From positions 1-38,709 of the forward strand of contig JALEJI010000046.1 in the NCBI GenBank assembly GCA_022769825.1: a DNA stretch of 38,709 bases, given 5' to 3'. Below, piece by piece: positions 1 to 8,421 of this stretch; the first letter of the stretch is position 1; each line of letters begins with the position of its first letter. The translations under genes and the position numbers were made by a program. The notes under the pieces were generated by a model. That model worked only from the letters and a program-made list of their open reading frames with translations, was not told the origin of the DNA and ran no database searches. The DNA comes from Prevotella sp. (GTDB taxonomy: Bacteria > Bacteroidota > Bacteroidia > Bacteroidales > Bacteroidaceae).

Positions 1-1
1 A

Positions 2-1105
2 TACGCCAACGCCAAGGCTGGCAACTTGAGCGATGCAGATATCACCGATGCCTGCGAGGCTTTCAAGAACGCTCGTCGTGAATGGGAGCGCAGTGAGGCA
101 TTCCTCTATGGTGCAGCAGCCAACAACGAGATTGACCCACACATCGACTCATGGCCACTCGACCACGACCAGATGGTAAAGGCACTCAACAAACAGGACA
201 TCATCGCCGGCATCAAGGGTGAAAACCCAGCCCAGTTTATCTATACAAAACACGAGCACTTCGAGTCAGTAATCGGTTTCCACGGATTGGAGTTCGTACT
301 CTTCCGCAATGGTGCTGCACGTACTGCAGCCATGCTGAATGCCAACGAGACAGAAGCAGGCATGACATCTGTAAAGGGTATTGACGAGTTGGCATTTGCT
401 GCCGCTGTAGCTGGCGACATCTACAACATGACTTCACTCCTCCAGTATGGTTGGAATGGTGATGCAACCCTCGGTTCTTGGTTGACATCCAATTGTAATT
501 GGGTGGTTGAAGGTCTTAAAGGTCTGGAAAATAGCGCAGGTGCCCTTTCTTCCGCAGGTATCGGCTACGGTCAGTTCCTCCTCAATGCCACAGGCGACAA
601 AGCTTGGTTCCCTACATGGCAGGAGACCTTGGAGAATGTATTCGTAGGCGGTTGCTCAAACATCTGCCAGGAGGTTTACACCCAGAAGCTGGGTCAGGCT
701 TACCGTGTAGCTACCGGTCATGGTGGTACTACAGAGGATGGCAAAAAAGAGTCTCGCGACTACATCGAGTCTCCATACAGCAAGCGTTCATTCATCGACT
801 ATCAGGACAACATCTACTCTATCAAGAACTCTCTCTATGGCACACGTGATGTAACTGCTACAACTCCTGTAGCTAACTCTTTGATGACCATCATGAAGAA
901 GTACAACTACAGTGGTTATAACACATTGAGCACTGCTCTTGATGAGGCTATTGCATCTTTGGAGACAGCAAAGAAGAGCGGTATCGCCTTCGTTGACGAC
1001 CCAGCACATGCACAGGTTAAGACTTGCATCGACAAAATCAACACTTTGGACGAAGAGTTGAACAAGGCTGGTGCTTGGTTCCGCGCTTTGAAAGTCTCTA
1101 AGTAA
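2..1105 (+). CDS. Imelysin family (peptidase M75-like) protein, 5' end outside window
   Basis: The reading frame is open from base 2, so the gene begins upstream; 367 codons are visible. The sequence contains W-E-R-S-E-A-F-L followed about 70 residues later by GFHGLEF, which matches the GxHxxE signature of the imelysin/IrpA/EfeO family (about residue 92 of the visible part). Members are periplasmic or outer-membrane-anchored proteins linked to iron uptake; peptidase activity of the family is doubtful. The signal peptide or lipobox is not visible because the start is cut off. A TTG codon at base 26 is not a plausible start, because the family-like sequence continues before it. The gene is followed by a hairpin at 1160-1199 and a di-haem lipoprotein on the same strand, a pairing that suggests a joint iron or haem function (inference). 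Confidence 0.85.
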   Translation, partial: YANAKAGNLSDADITDACEAFKNARREWERSEAFLYGAAANNEIDPHIDSWPLDHDQMVKALNKQDIIAGIKGENPAQFIYTKHEHFESVIGFHGLEFVLFRNGAARTAAMLNANETEAGMTSVKGIDELAFAAAVAGDIYNMTSLLQYGWNGDATLGSWLTSNCNWVVEGLKGLENSAGALSSAGIGYGQFLLNATGDKAWFPTWQETLENVFVGGCSNICQEVYTQKLGQAYRVATGHGGTTEDGKKESRDYIESPYSKRSFIDYQDNIYSIKNSLYGTRDVTATTPVANSLMTIMKKYNYSGYNTLSTALDEAIASLETAKKSGIAFVDDPAHAQVKTCIDKINTLDEELNKAGAWFRALKVSK

Positions 1106-1159
1106 TATAATACTTTCCTCAAGAAAGATACATATTATTAAATATCCGACATAAGCATT

Positions 1160-1199
1160 ACGTAGCTTTACTTTCCAAGCCTTGGAAGCGAAGCTACGT
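1160..1199 (+). terminator. Hairpin between imelysin gene and di-haem lipoprotein gene
   Basis: ACGTAGCTT at 1160-1168 pairs with AAGCTACGT at 1191-1199, with an inner TTCCAA/TTGGAA stem. Only a short T-rich stretch follows, so it may be a weak terminator, an attenuator, or an mRNA processing/stability stem between two cotranscribed genes. Confidence 0.5.
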
Positions 1200-1243
1200 T
1201 TAGCCATGAAAGAGAAAGAAATAAGAACAAAACAAAATACATT

Positions 1244-3043
1244 ATGAACAAGAATCTTAAGAATTACGCTTACATGTCATTCGCCTTTGCGTTGGCAATG
1301 ACAACGGCAAGCTGTTCTGATGATAACAACAAGGTTGAAATCACGGAAACAGACGCCGCGTACGTGGGCAACGAAGTGGGCAACTTCACCGCCGAGGAGT
1401 GGTATCCCGGCGGCAAGCTTGGCACGACCATGAACACTGGGTCAAGCGCATACTCTGACCAGACTCCGGCCATCGACAACGACGCGGAGCTGTTCAACCA
1501 GTTCTTCATCGGCGAGCAGATGTTCGAGCGTCAATACACATTGAATACCGGCGCGTTCAAGGGCTTGGGCCCAGCGTCTGTTCGCACGTCATGTTTCGAC
1601 TGCCACCCAGAGTATGGCCACGGCAAGCGCAAGGCTCAATATGAGACTCGCTACGGCAACGGCAACGGTTATTTGCTCGTGATTTATCACCCGACCGATG
1701 GCGCCAACAGCAACGACGGCGGATATGTAGCCGAGGTGACTGGCATGCCTCAGACACAAGCTCAGTCTCCGTTCTTGCCTCCTGTTGATGAGAGCAAGAT
1801 AAAGATGAGCTGGGAACACGTGACCAAGATGGAAACGGAAGACATACCGTCAATGCAGTTCCCTGACGGCGAGAAGTTCGACTTGATCTATCCTGAGATT
1901 TCCATACCAAGAGAGGCGTTCAACACCACTCCCACACCATACGAGACTGGTAATGGCGCTGTGGCGGTAAGGCTTGAGTCTACCATCGGCATTGGCGGCA
2001 CCGGACTGGTGGATGCCATTCCAAACGAGGCCGTCAAGGCACAGTATGCTTCTGAGGCTGCTTACTTCAAGAAGGCCGGACTTGACGTAAAGGAACATAT
2101 CAACCCGTCGTTCTGGGACGCTGACAAGCAGGACTTCACCGACGCGGCATACTACACCTCGTTTGGCAGGGACAGCAAATATGCCACTGGCGGCGTTCAC
2201 GCTGACGGCAGCACGTTCGATCCCAACAGTTCCGACTTGAACAAGAGGATTATCAAGCGTTACACTTACGCTTTGACTCGTGGCAGCTTGCAGGATGGCC
2301 CTGGAGCAAACGCCATTTGGAACATCACCAACGTGACCCGTGCCGACCGCCCCGTGCTCTATACGACGAAGGCATGGGCAAAGGCCATGTCGGAGAATTC
2401 CAATGTCATAGCAAGCATCAAGAAAGACCCTTCTTCACCTTACTATGCCGACACCGACGAAGGCATCAAGGAGAAAGTCTACAACTTGCTTCTCCCTTCA
2501 ACCAACCAGTTCGACAACAAGTGGCACAACTTCACGCCTGAGCAGAGCATGGACAATTTCTATGCCTTCATGGTATGGCATCGTGGCCTTGCCGTTCCAC
2601 GCGCCCGCAACTTGAACGACCCTGAAGTGCAGAGGGGCAAGAAGCTCTTCATGGAATGGGGTTGCGCCAACTGCCACAAGCCGTCTTGGAAGACCGGCGA
2701 CGACAACTACGTGACGTCAAAGTATATCGCTGACAAGAAGTTGCCTCGTTATCCGAACCAGACCATCTGGCCTTATTCCGACTTCATCCAGCACAAGCTC
2801 TACATGAAGAACGACATCCACGGTTCTTGGTGCCGCACCACTCCCCTTTGGGGCCGTGGCCTGAGCTACATCAACACGGGTGCCGAAGACCGCTTGCACG
2901 ACTGCCGTGCCCGCAACGAGGTTGAGGCAATCATGTGGCACTGCTACAGCAAGAAGAGCCACTCTTACTCTGCTGCCATAAACTTCTACAAGGCATCAAA
3001 GGCCGACCGCGACGCCGTGGTCAAGTTCTTGCGCTCTATCTAA
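1244..3043 (+). CDS. Di-haem c-type cytochrome lipoprotein (DUF1111 / di-haem oxidoreductase family)
   Basis: This 599-residue protein has a lipoprotein signal with lipobox cysteine at residue 24 (TTASC followed by S-D-D), so it is probably anchored in the outer or inner membrane facing the periplasm or surface. Two haem c attachment motifs are present: CFDCH at residues 117-121 and CANCH at 474-478. The spacing and flanking sequence match the DUF1111 di-haem oxidoreductase/putative peroxidase family, whose physiological substrate is not settled. It follows an imelysin gene and precedes CcsBA, the machinery that would attach its haems. The start ATG at 1244 begins a clean signal peptide. Redox partner of iron acquisition is an inference from context only. 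Confidence 0.85.
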   Translation: MNKNLKNYAYMSFAFALAMTTASCSDDNNKVEITETDAAYVGNEVGNFTAEEWYPGGKLGTTMNTGSSAYSDQTPAIDNDAELFNQFFIGEQMFERQYTLNTGAFKGLGPASVRTSCFDCHPEYGHGKRKAQYETRYGNGNGYLLVIYHPTDGANSNDGGYVAEVTGMPQTQAQSPFLPPVDESKIKMSWEHVTKMETEDIPSMQFPDGEKFDLIYPEISIPREAFNTTPTPYETGNGAVAVRLESTIGIGGTGLVDAIPNEAVKAQYASEAAYFKKAGLDVKEHINPSFWDADKQDFTDAAYYTSFGRDSKYATGGVHADGSTFDPNSSDLNKRIIKRYTYALTRGSLQDGPGANAIWNITNVTRADRPVLYTTKAWAKAMSENSNVIASIKKDPSSPYYADTDEGIKEKVYNLLLPSTNQFDNKWHNFTPEQSMDNFYAFMVWHRGLAVPRARNLNDPEVQRGKKLFMEWGCANCHKPSWKTGDDNYVTSKYIADKKLPRYPNQTIWPYSDFIQHKLYMKNDIHGSWCRTTPLWGRGLSYINTGAEDRLHDCRARNEVEAIMWHCYSKKSHSYSAAINFYKASKADRDAVVKFLRSI

Positions 3044-3074
3044 TAGAAGTAATCATTAGACAAATACATGATAA

Positions 3075-3119
3075 AAAAAGGACAAGGCAATCTAAAACGT
3101 AGATTTGCCTTGCCCTTTT
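3075..3119 (+). terminator. Rho-independent-type terminator after the di-haem lipoprotein gene
   Basis: A nearly perfect stem (CAAGGCAA...TTGCCTTG with AAAAGG/CCTTTT extension, one mismatch and one bulged base) around an AAAACGT loop lies 31 bases after the stop codon. It has an A-rich 5' side and T-rich 3' side, so it could act on both strands. Confidence 0.8.
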
Positions 3120-3139
3120 GCTACTTATTAGCATGGAAT

Positions 3140-3218
3140 GGCCTTCTGTCTCAGTTCGTCACATGCCATGCGACAGGCCGCAACGTCGTCGTGGCATAAA
3201 CAGGAGCCTTGCGACGAC
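3140..3218 (+). promoter_or_regulatory. Structured leader upstream of ccsBA
   Basis: Two inverted repeats precede the CcsBA start: GGCCT...TGTC pairing with GACAGGCC (about 3140-3180, 3-base bulge) and GTCGTCG at 3185-3191 pairing with CGACGAC at 3212-3218. No TAnnTTTG box is obvious. This may be a 5' leader fold, but no known riboswitch or RNA family is recognised. Confidence 0.25.
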
Positions 3219-3243
3219 TTCGTAAAAAGACTGATATTCAACA

Positions 3244-5508
3244 ATGGTAAGAAAGATAATATTCATCCTCTACATACTTGTGCTCGTATGCATGGCCGCC
3301 GCCACGATAGTGGAGAAGAGCCAAGGCACTGATTATGTACACGCTCATTATTACGGTGCGTGGTGGTTCATTTTGATTTGGGCAGCTCTCGCCGCCTTCG
3401 GCGCTTTCCACATCATCAGGCAAAAGGTGAAATGCGCCTCAACATTGACCTTGCACGCCTCTTTCCTCATCATCCTTACCGGTGCTTTGCTAACCCATGT
3501 CTCAGCGAAGAGGGGCATGATTCATCTTAGGGTCAATAAGCCGGTAAACACTTACATGGCAAGCGATGAACAACGTGGAATGAAGGAAGAGCAACTGCCT
3601 TTCTCGCTCTGTTTGCACAAGTTTGAAGCCAAGATGCACGATGGCACCCAAGCCGTTGCCGACTACTCTTCACTGTTCACCGTGCTGGACGGCAAGGACA
3701 AGATTGACGGTGAAGTGTCGATGAACCACATCTTCTCGCATTGCTCCTATCGTTTCTATCAGTCTTCCTACGACGAGGATGGCAAGGGCAGCATACTCGC
3801 CATCAACGCCGACCCCTACGGCATACCTGTCACTTACACTGGTTACGCGCTACTGTTCTTCTCCATCATTTGGATGCTCATAGACCCCAAGGGGGGCTAC
3901 CGCAAAATCTTGAAGAGCCCGCTGCTAAGGAATGGGGCCTTGATGATAACCTTCATCCTCTGCCTTGGAAATGTACAGACCGCGCGGGCCGATTCCGTCA
4001 TGGATAATATCCAGAACGCCGTGCTTCCCAAGGAGACCGCTGAGAAGTTTGGCAAGATATACATTCTCTACAACGAGCGCATCTGTCCTGTTCAGACCTT
4101 CGCCCTCGACTTCTGCAAGAAGATTTATGGCGCGCGAAGCTATCATGGCCTGACGGCAGAGCAAGTGCTCTCCGGCTGGGTGTTCTATGGCAACGTTTGG
4201 GCTGCCGAGCCTTTCATCAAAATAAAGGGCGGAGAGCTGAAGTCGACAATCAACTTACCCGACTATGCTTCATTAAACAGCTTCTTCAACCACGACGTGG
4301 GTGGCTATACCATCGGACAGTTCGTGCAGGAATACTACAACGGCCAGCAAGACAAGTTTCACCAGCAGGCTGCCGACATCGACGGCAAGATTCAAATCAT
4401 CATGGAACTGCGTCAAGGCATCTCACTGAAGGTCTTGCCCTATACATTCACCAAGAACGTGAAAGCGTCGAAAGACCATCCTTTCATCAAGGCGGGCACG
4501 ACAACATGGTTCTCGCCGGTAGACAAGCTGCCACGCGCCGTGGAGTATCAGCACTCGCTTTATATAAAGAACGTTTTCTCTTTGCTCAATGAGGACGTGA
4601 AAGCGGGACGCTTCGATCGTGTGAATGTCTACTTCGACAAGATGCGGAAATATCAGGCCATAAGTGGCGGAACCTCCTTGCCCTCCGCCGCGCAATACAA
4701 GGCCGAGCGCATCATCAACGCCTTTCCTTTCGCCACCATCCTGTTCATGGTGAACCTCACGTTGGGATTTATCGCCCTTTTCCATACCATCTACCGCATG
4801 ACGCGGAAAAGGGAAGTCAAGCTTCTCAACTACTTGTTGCCCGCATTGCTGATAGTCTCGTTTCTCGCCCTGACCTTTGGCATGGCATTGAGATGGGTCG
4901 TAAGCGGCAACGTGCCCATGTCGAATGGTTATGAGACCATGTTGACAGTGGCGTGGTTTGTCATGCTCATCAGCATAGCCTTGCAGTTCAAGGTTCGCAT
5001 GGTCATGGTCTTCGGCTTCCTCCTCTCCGGCTTCTTCCTCTTGGTGAGCCACATCAACCAGATGGACCCTGCCATCGGGCAGATGATGCCGGTGCTGAAC
5101 AGTCCGCTGCTGAGCGTCCACGTGAGTGTCATCATGATGAGCTACGCGCTTTTGTCGCTCACCTTCATCTGCGGTCTCATGGGCATCTTCATGCGCTCTC
5201 ATGCCGAGGAGCTGCAGGCTTTGAGCCGCGTGTTCCTCTATCCGGCTCTCACGACAATGGGCCTCGGCATATTCATCGGAGCCATATGGGCAAACGTGAG
5301 TTGGGGCAACTACTGGAGCTGGGACAGCAAGGAGACATGGGCGCTTATCACGTTCATGATTTATGCCGTGGTGGTGCACACCCAGACCCTGCCCGCGTTT
5401 CGCAAGCCTCTGGCCTACCATGTCTATCTCACCTTCGCCTTCCTGAGCATAGTGATGACCTACTTCGGCGTAAACTATTTCTTGAACGGCATGCACAGCT
5501 ACGCTTAG
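3244..5508 (+). CDS. ccsBA: Cytochrome c biogenesis protein CcsBA (fused ResB/CcsB-CcsA, System II)
   Basis: The 754-residue polytopic membrane protein fuses a ResB/CcsB-like N-terminal part with a CcsA C-terminal part. It exports haem and joins it covalently to CxxCH apocytochromes outside the inner membrane. The WWD haem-handling motif is present from residue 687 (WGNYWSWDSKETW). Histidines flank it: one in the loop after SHINQMDP...LSVHV and one at the C-terminus in NGMHSYA. Another lies in the N-terminal ResB membrane segment (LLTHVSAK). Length and order match fused System II synthetases of Bacteroidota and Epsilonproteobacteria. The immediate upstream gene encodes a two-haem lipoprotein, an obvious candidate substrate. 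A terminator separates the two, so they are probably not one transcript. Confidence 0.92.
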   Translation: MVRKIIFILYILVLVCMAAATIVEKSQGTDYVHAHYYGAWWFILIWAALAAFGAFHIIRQKVKCASTLTLHASFLIILTGALLTHVSAKRGMIHLRVNKPVNTYMASDEQRGMKEEQLPFSLCLHKFEAKMHDGTQAVADYSSLFTVLDGKDKIDGEVSMNHIFSHCSYRFYQSSYDEDGKGSILAINADPYGIPVTYTGYALLFFSIIWMLIDPKGGYRKILKSPLLRNGALMITFILCLGNVQTARADSVMDNIQNAVLPKETAEKFGKIYILYNERICPVQTFALDFCKKIYGARSYHGLTAEQVLSGWVFYGNVWAAEPFIKIKGGELKSTINLPDYASLNSFFNHDVGGYTIGQFVQEYYNGQQDKFHQQAADIDGKIQIIMELRQGISLKVLPYTFTKNVKASKDHPFIKAGTTTWFSPVDKLPRAVEYQHSLYIKNVFSLLNEDVKAGRFDRVNVYFDKMRKYQAISGGTSLPSAAQYKAERIINAFPFATILFMVNLTLGFIALFHTIYRMTRKREVKLLNYLLPALLIVSFLALTFGMALRWVVSGNVPMSNGYETMLTVAWFVMLISIALQFKVRMVMVFGFLLSGFFLLVSHINQMDPAIGQMMPVLNSPLLSVHVSVIMMSYALLSLTFICGLMGIFMRSHAEELQALSRVFLYPALTTMGLGIFIGAIWANVSWGNYWSWDSKETWALITFMIYAVVVHTQTLPAFRKPLAYHVYLTFAFLSIVMTYFGVNYFLNGMHSYA

Positions 5509-5608
5509 GCTGTCACGGCACTTTTACACATTATATATTATAGCCACCGCGGCTCATTGATTATTCGAGCGTGCAACACAGGCCGACAATAATAAATTGT
5601 TTTAATTG

Positions 5609-5640
5609 TTTGGAGTATTCGCGATTTCATCGTACCTTTG
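5609..5640 (+). promoter_or_regulatory. Bacteroidota-type promoter of the transglutaminase-like gene
   Basis: TTTG at 5609-5612 and TACCTTTG at 5633-5640 are separated by 20 bases, matching the -33/-7 consensus. The expected transcript start near 5647 fixes the start codon at 5663 and excludes the in-frame ATG at 5606, which lies inside the promoter. Confidence 0.8.
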
Positions 5641-5662
5641 GAAAAATAACTCACAAAACAAT

Positions 5663-7639
5663 ATGAAACGATTATTTATATCCGCCTGCCTACTGGTGGC
5701 GATGAGCGCTACGACCTTGGCGCAGACCGAGGCTGAGAGCCTTTCCTTTCTCTACAAGAGCATGTCCACGCCCGACCGCGTGGACTATCCCAAAGCCTAC
5801 TGGCAGAAGCAGGTGCGCATGGCGCTGAAGGCACGCGCCGACATGCCGTGGGGTAAGAAGGTGCCCAAATGGGAGTTTGAGAACTTCGTCCTTCCCGTCC
5901 GCGTGAACAATGAGGCATTGGACAATTCGCGCGAGGTCATCTACAAGGAGCTGGCTCCACGCCTCAAGGGTCTCACCATGGAGCAAGCCGCACTGGAGGT
6001 GAACCACTGGTGCCACGAGAAGGCAAGCTATCGTCCGAGCGACGGCCGCACGTCGTCGCCCCTGGCCACGATGCGCAACAGCATTGGCCGCTGCGGAGAG
6101 GAGAGCACCTTCACCGTGGCAGCCCTTCGCGCCGTCGGCATACCGGCCCGCCAAGTCTACTGCCCCCGTTGGGCGCACACCGACGACAACCACGCTTGGG
6201 TCGAGGTATGGGTCGACGGCCGTTGGCGCTTCATGGGCGCTTGCGAGCCAGAGGCCACCTTGGACAAGGGATGGTTCAACTGGGCAGCAAGCCGCGCCAT
6301 GCTCATACGCGCCTTCGACTACGAGGGCAACCAAATAGCCACAACAGACACCTACGCCCCGACAAAGACCTTGAAGGTGAGGGTCGTAAACGAAGAGGGC
6401 AAGGCCATACAAGGCGCCACGGTCGACTTCCGCGTCTACAACTACTCTGAGTTTTATCCCATCTTCACCACCAAGAGCGACGCCGACGGTTATGCCACGT
6501 TCACGACCGGTTATGGCGACTTGCAGGTGTGGGTCAGCGCTAACGACAAGTATGGCGTGAAGAAGGCTGACGCCTACTCCACCGAGATTGCCATAACACC
6601 TTGCCACAAGGCCGGAAGCGCATGGGTCGACGAATACGACTTGCACGTTCCCACAACAGTGCTCGAAGAGCCTGACCGCAGCGTCGTAGACACCGTGAGC
6701 GAGAACGGTCGCCGATTGGCCAAGGAAGACAGGATTCGCACCGCTTACCAGAAAAAAACGTTCTATCAGGGCGACAACGACATCCTGAAGAAAGCGCGAA
6801 GCAACTGGAAGGTCATGGATAAGTTCTTAAAGGAGAAGAACCCTAAGACCAACCTCGTGATTCAGGGCCTTAGCGAGAAGGACCTCAGGGACGTTACTAT
6901 CGACGTCTTGCACGACGCTTGCCTGCTCAGCGACGACGCCTTGCGTAGTGGGGGCATACGCATCTCCACCGAGCACCTCAGGCCTTACGTGGCCTTCTTG
7001 CAGAAACGCTTGCCGAAGCTTACGGCAAAGGAGTGGATAGCATGGGTGGAAAGCAATATCAAGGTGGACAACTCCAACAACCCGAAGCAACTCTTCGTGT
7101 CGGCTGTCGGTGTTTACAACAACCGCAAGTGCGACGACCGCAGCCGTGAGCTCTTCACCGTGGCCGGGGCGCGCGCCCTTGGCATGAAAGCCAAGCTCGA
7201 CCCTTTGGGCAAGGCGATGGTTGCCGACGGCGACGCTTGGTTGCAGCTCAGCGACAAGCAATCGGCCAAACCACGGCAAGCGCAAGGCACGCTGAAGCTC
7301 GAGGTGCCGGCTGACGTGATGTACTATCACGGCTACACCATCTCGAAGATGGTCGATGGCCGACCCACGTCGCTCGACTATGCCGACGACGATCCGACCG
7401 TGACGGAGAAGTTCCGCAAGGGCCTCAACCTCCCCGCCGGCGACTACCTGCTCAACACCGGCACGCGCCTCAAGGGTGGCGACGTGCTCACCCACAGCGT
7501 GATGTTCACGCTGAAGGCCGGCCAGACCACGACCGTGCCCGTATTCTTCCGCACAAGCTCACGAAGCGTGAAAAGCGACTTGCAGCTCGACGACAGTGAG
7601 AAGAACGCGAGCGCCACGTCGGTTCAGAGCGCGCAATGA
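5663..7639 (+). CDS. Secreted transglutaminase-like (cysteine protease fold) protein
   Basis: This 658-residue protein starts with a Sec signal peptide (MKRLFISACLLVAMS..., cleavage probably after LAQ, residue 21). Residues about 105-200 form a transglutaminase core: Cys144 in RCGEES and His177 in NHAWVEVW. The third triad position, usually Asp after W-x-F, reads M-G-A-C-E-P-E, so Glu195 may substitute. After it comes a beta-rich carboxypeptidase-regulatory-like segment (about 225-315, KTLKVRVVNEEGK), then a helical part, and the C-terminus resembles another beta domain. Homologues are common in Bacteroidota and act in the periplasm or at the surface as peptidases or amidases; the substrate is unknown. 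The start was chosen by promoter position and signal peptide. Confidence 0.82.
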   Translation: MKRLFISACLLVAMSATTLAQTEAESLSFLYKSMSTPDRVDYPKAYWQKQVRMALKARADMPWGKKVPKWEFENFVLPVRVNNEALDNSREVIYKELAPRLKGLTMEQAALEVNHWCHEKASYRPSDGRTSSPLATMRNSIGRCGEESTFTVAALRAVGIPARQVYCPRWAHTDDNHAWVEVWVDGRWRFMGACEPEATLDKGWFNWAASRAMLIRAFDYEGNQIATTDTYAPTKTLKVRVVNEEGKAIQGATVDFRVYNYSEFYPIFTTKSDADGYATFTTGYGDLQVWVSANDKYGVKKADAYSTEIAITPCHKAGSAWVDEYDLHVPTTVLEEPDRSVVDTVSENGRRLAKEDRIRTAYQKKTFYQGDNDILKKARSNWKVMDKFLKEKNPKTNLVIQGLSEKDLRDVTIDVLHDACLLSDDALRSGGIRISTEHLRPYVAFLQKRLPKLTAKEWIAWVESNIKVDNSNNPKQLFVSAVGVYNNRKCDDRSRELFTVAGARALGMKAKLDPLGKAMVADGDAWLQLSDKQSAKPRQAQGTLKLEVPADVMYYHGYTISKMVDGRPTSLDYADDDPTVTEKFRKGLNLPAGDYLLNTGTRLKGGDVLTHSVMFTLKAGQTTTVPVFFRTSSRSVKSDLQLDDSEKNASATSVQSAQ

Positions 7640-7656
7640 CAAATGAGATAACGTCA

Positions 7657-7700
7657 GCCCCTTGACTTCCCGACATGGAAGCCAAGGGGCTTTAATTTTT
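7657..7700 (+). terminator. Terminator between transglutaminase-like gene and cutC
   Basis: GCCCCTTG..TTCC pairs with GGAA..CAAGGGGC around a CGACAT loop, followed by TTTAATTTTT. It sits just after the stop at 7639 and 14 bases before the cutC ATG. Confidence 0.85.
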
Positions 7701-7713
7701 ATGTTTTGGAAAT

Positions 7714-8421
7714 ATGAAATTGGAAGTTTGCTGCGGAAATATCGCAAGCGTAAGAGCCGCCATTGAGGGTGGCGCCGACCGCGTGGAGCTGTGCCGCGAC
7801 CTTGAGCTCGACGGGCTCACGCCAAGCCGCGAGATGATTGGCGAGGCCGTCGGCCTCTGTCACCCCGCCGGGTTGTTGGTTCACGTTCTCATTCGCTCTC
7901 GCGAGGGAGATTTCGTTTACGACGATAACGAGGTCAAGAAGATGGCCGACGAGATAGGCATGGCCATCGCCGAGGGTGCCGATGGCGTTGTCGTTGGCGC
8001 GCTCACGCCCGGTGGCGACATCGACACCGCCGCTTGCCGCAAATGGATCGACGCGGTGAGGCAAGCCGTAGGCGACCAACGTCGCAACGTGACGTTCCAT
8101 CGCGCCTTCGACGTCTGCGACGACCCCCTCGAGGCGATAGGGCAGATAGCGCGATTGGGATGCAACCGCATACTCACCTCCGGGCAACAGGCCACCGCGG
8201 AGCAAGGCATACCCTTGCTGAGACAGCTTGTGGAGAAGGCGAGGGAAATATCAGCAAAGTCGGGCCACGAGCTTGGCATATTGTGTGGCGCGGGCGTGAA
8301 CACCCATAACGCGAGCACCATATTGAAGGCGACGGGAGCCACGGAGATTCATGGCTCCCTGCGCACGGGTCTCGTGTCTGACGCGGAAAAGATAAGGCTG
8401 GTGAAAGAGGCTATCTCCTGA
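7714..8421 (+). CDS. cutC: CutC family protein (copper homeostasis / TIM-barrel)
   Basis: The 235-residue protein starts with the family hallmark MKLEVCCGN and continues with GGADRVELC (residues 20-28), G-L-T-P-S-R and the IRSREGDFVY segment typical of CutC. CutC is a cytosolic TIM barrel long associated with copper homeostasis, although its biochemical role is still uncertain. Length is close to the family norm of about 240-250. It ends by overlapping the tail of the oppositely transcribed fucosidase gene by 11 bases. An upstream terminator at 7657-7700 implies its own promoter, but only an imperfect TATGTTTTG is visible just before the ATG. Confidence 0.92.
   Translation: MKLEVCCGNIASVRAAIEGGADRVELCRDLELDGLTPSREMIGEAVGLCHPAGLLVHVLIRSREGDFVYDDNEVKKMADEIGMAIAEGADGVVVGALTPGGDIDTAACRKWIDAVRQAVGDQRRNVTFHRAFDVCDDPLEAIGQIARLGCNRILTSGQQATAEQGIPLLRQLVEKAREISAKSGHELGILCGAGVNTHNASTILKATGATEIHGSLRTGLVSDAEKIRLVKEAIS

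Noticed and set aside
3133..3225. A 30-codon ORF in the ccsBA leader
   Set aside because: Its Arg-rich translation looks random and no initiation signal supports it.
4423..5496. Long antisense ORF of 357 codons inside ccsBA
   Set aside because: His/Glu/Gln-rich composition typical of the reverse frame of a GC-rich gene; the sense frame has full CcsBA motifs.
5606..5662. Longer N-terminus of the transglutaminase-like protein from ATG 5606
   Set aside because: This ATG lies within the promoter and the extension would bury the signal peptide.
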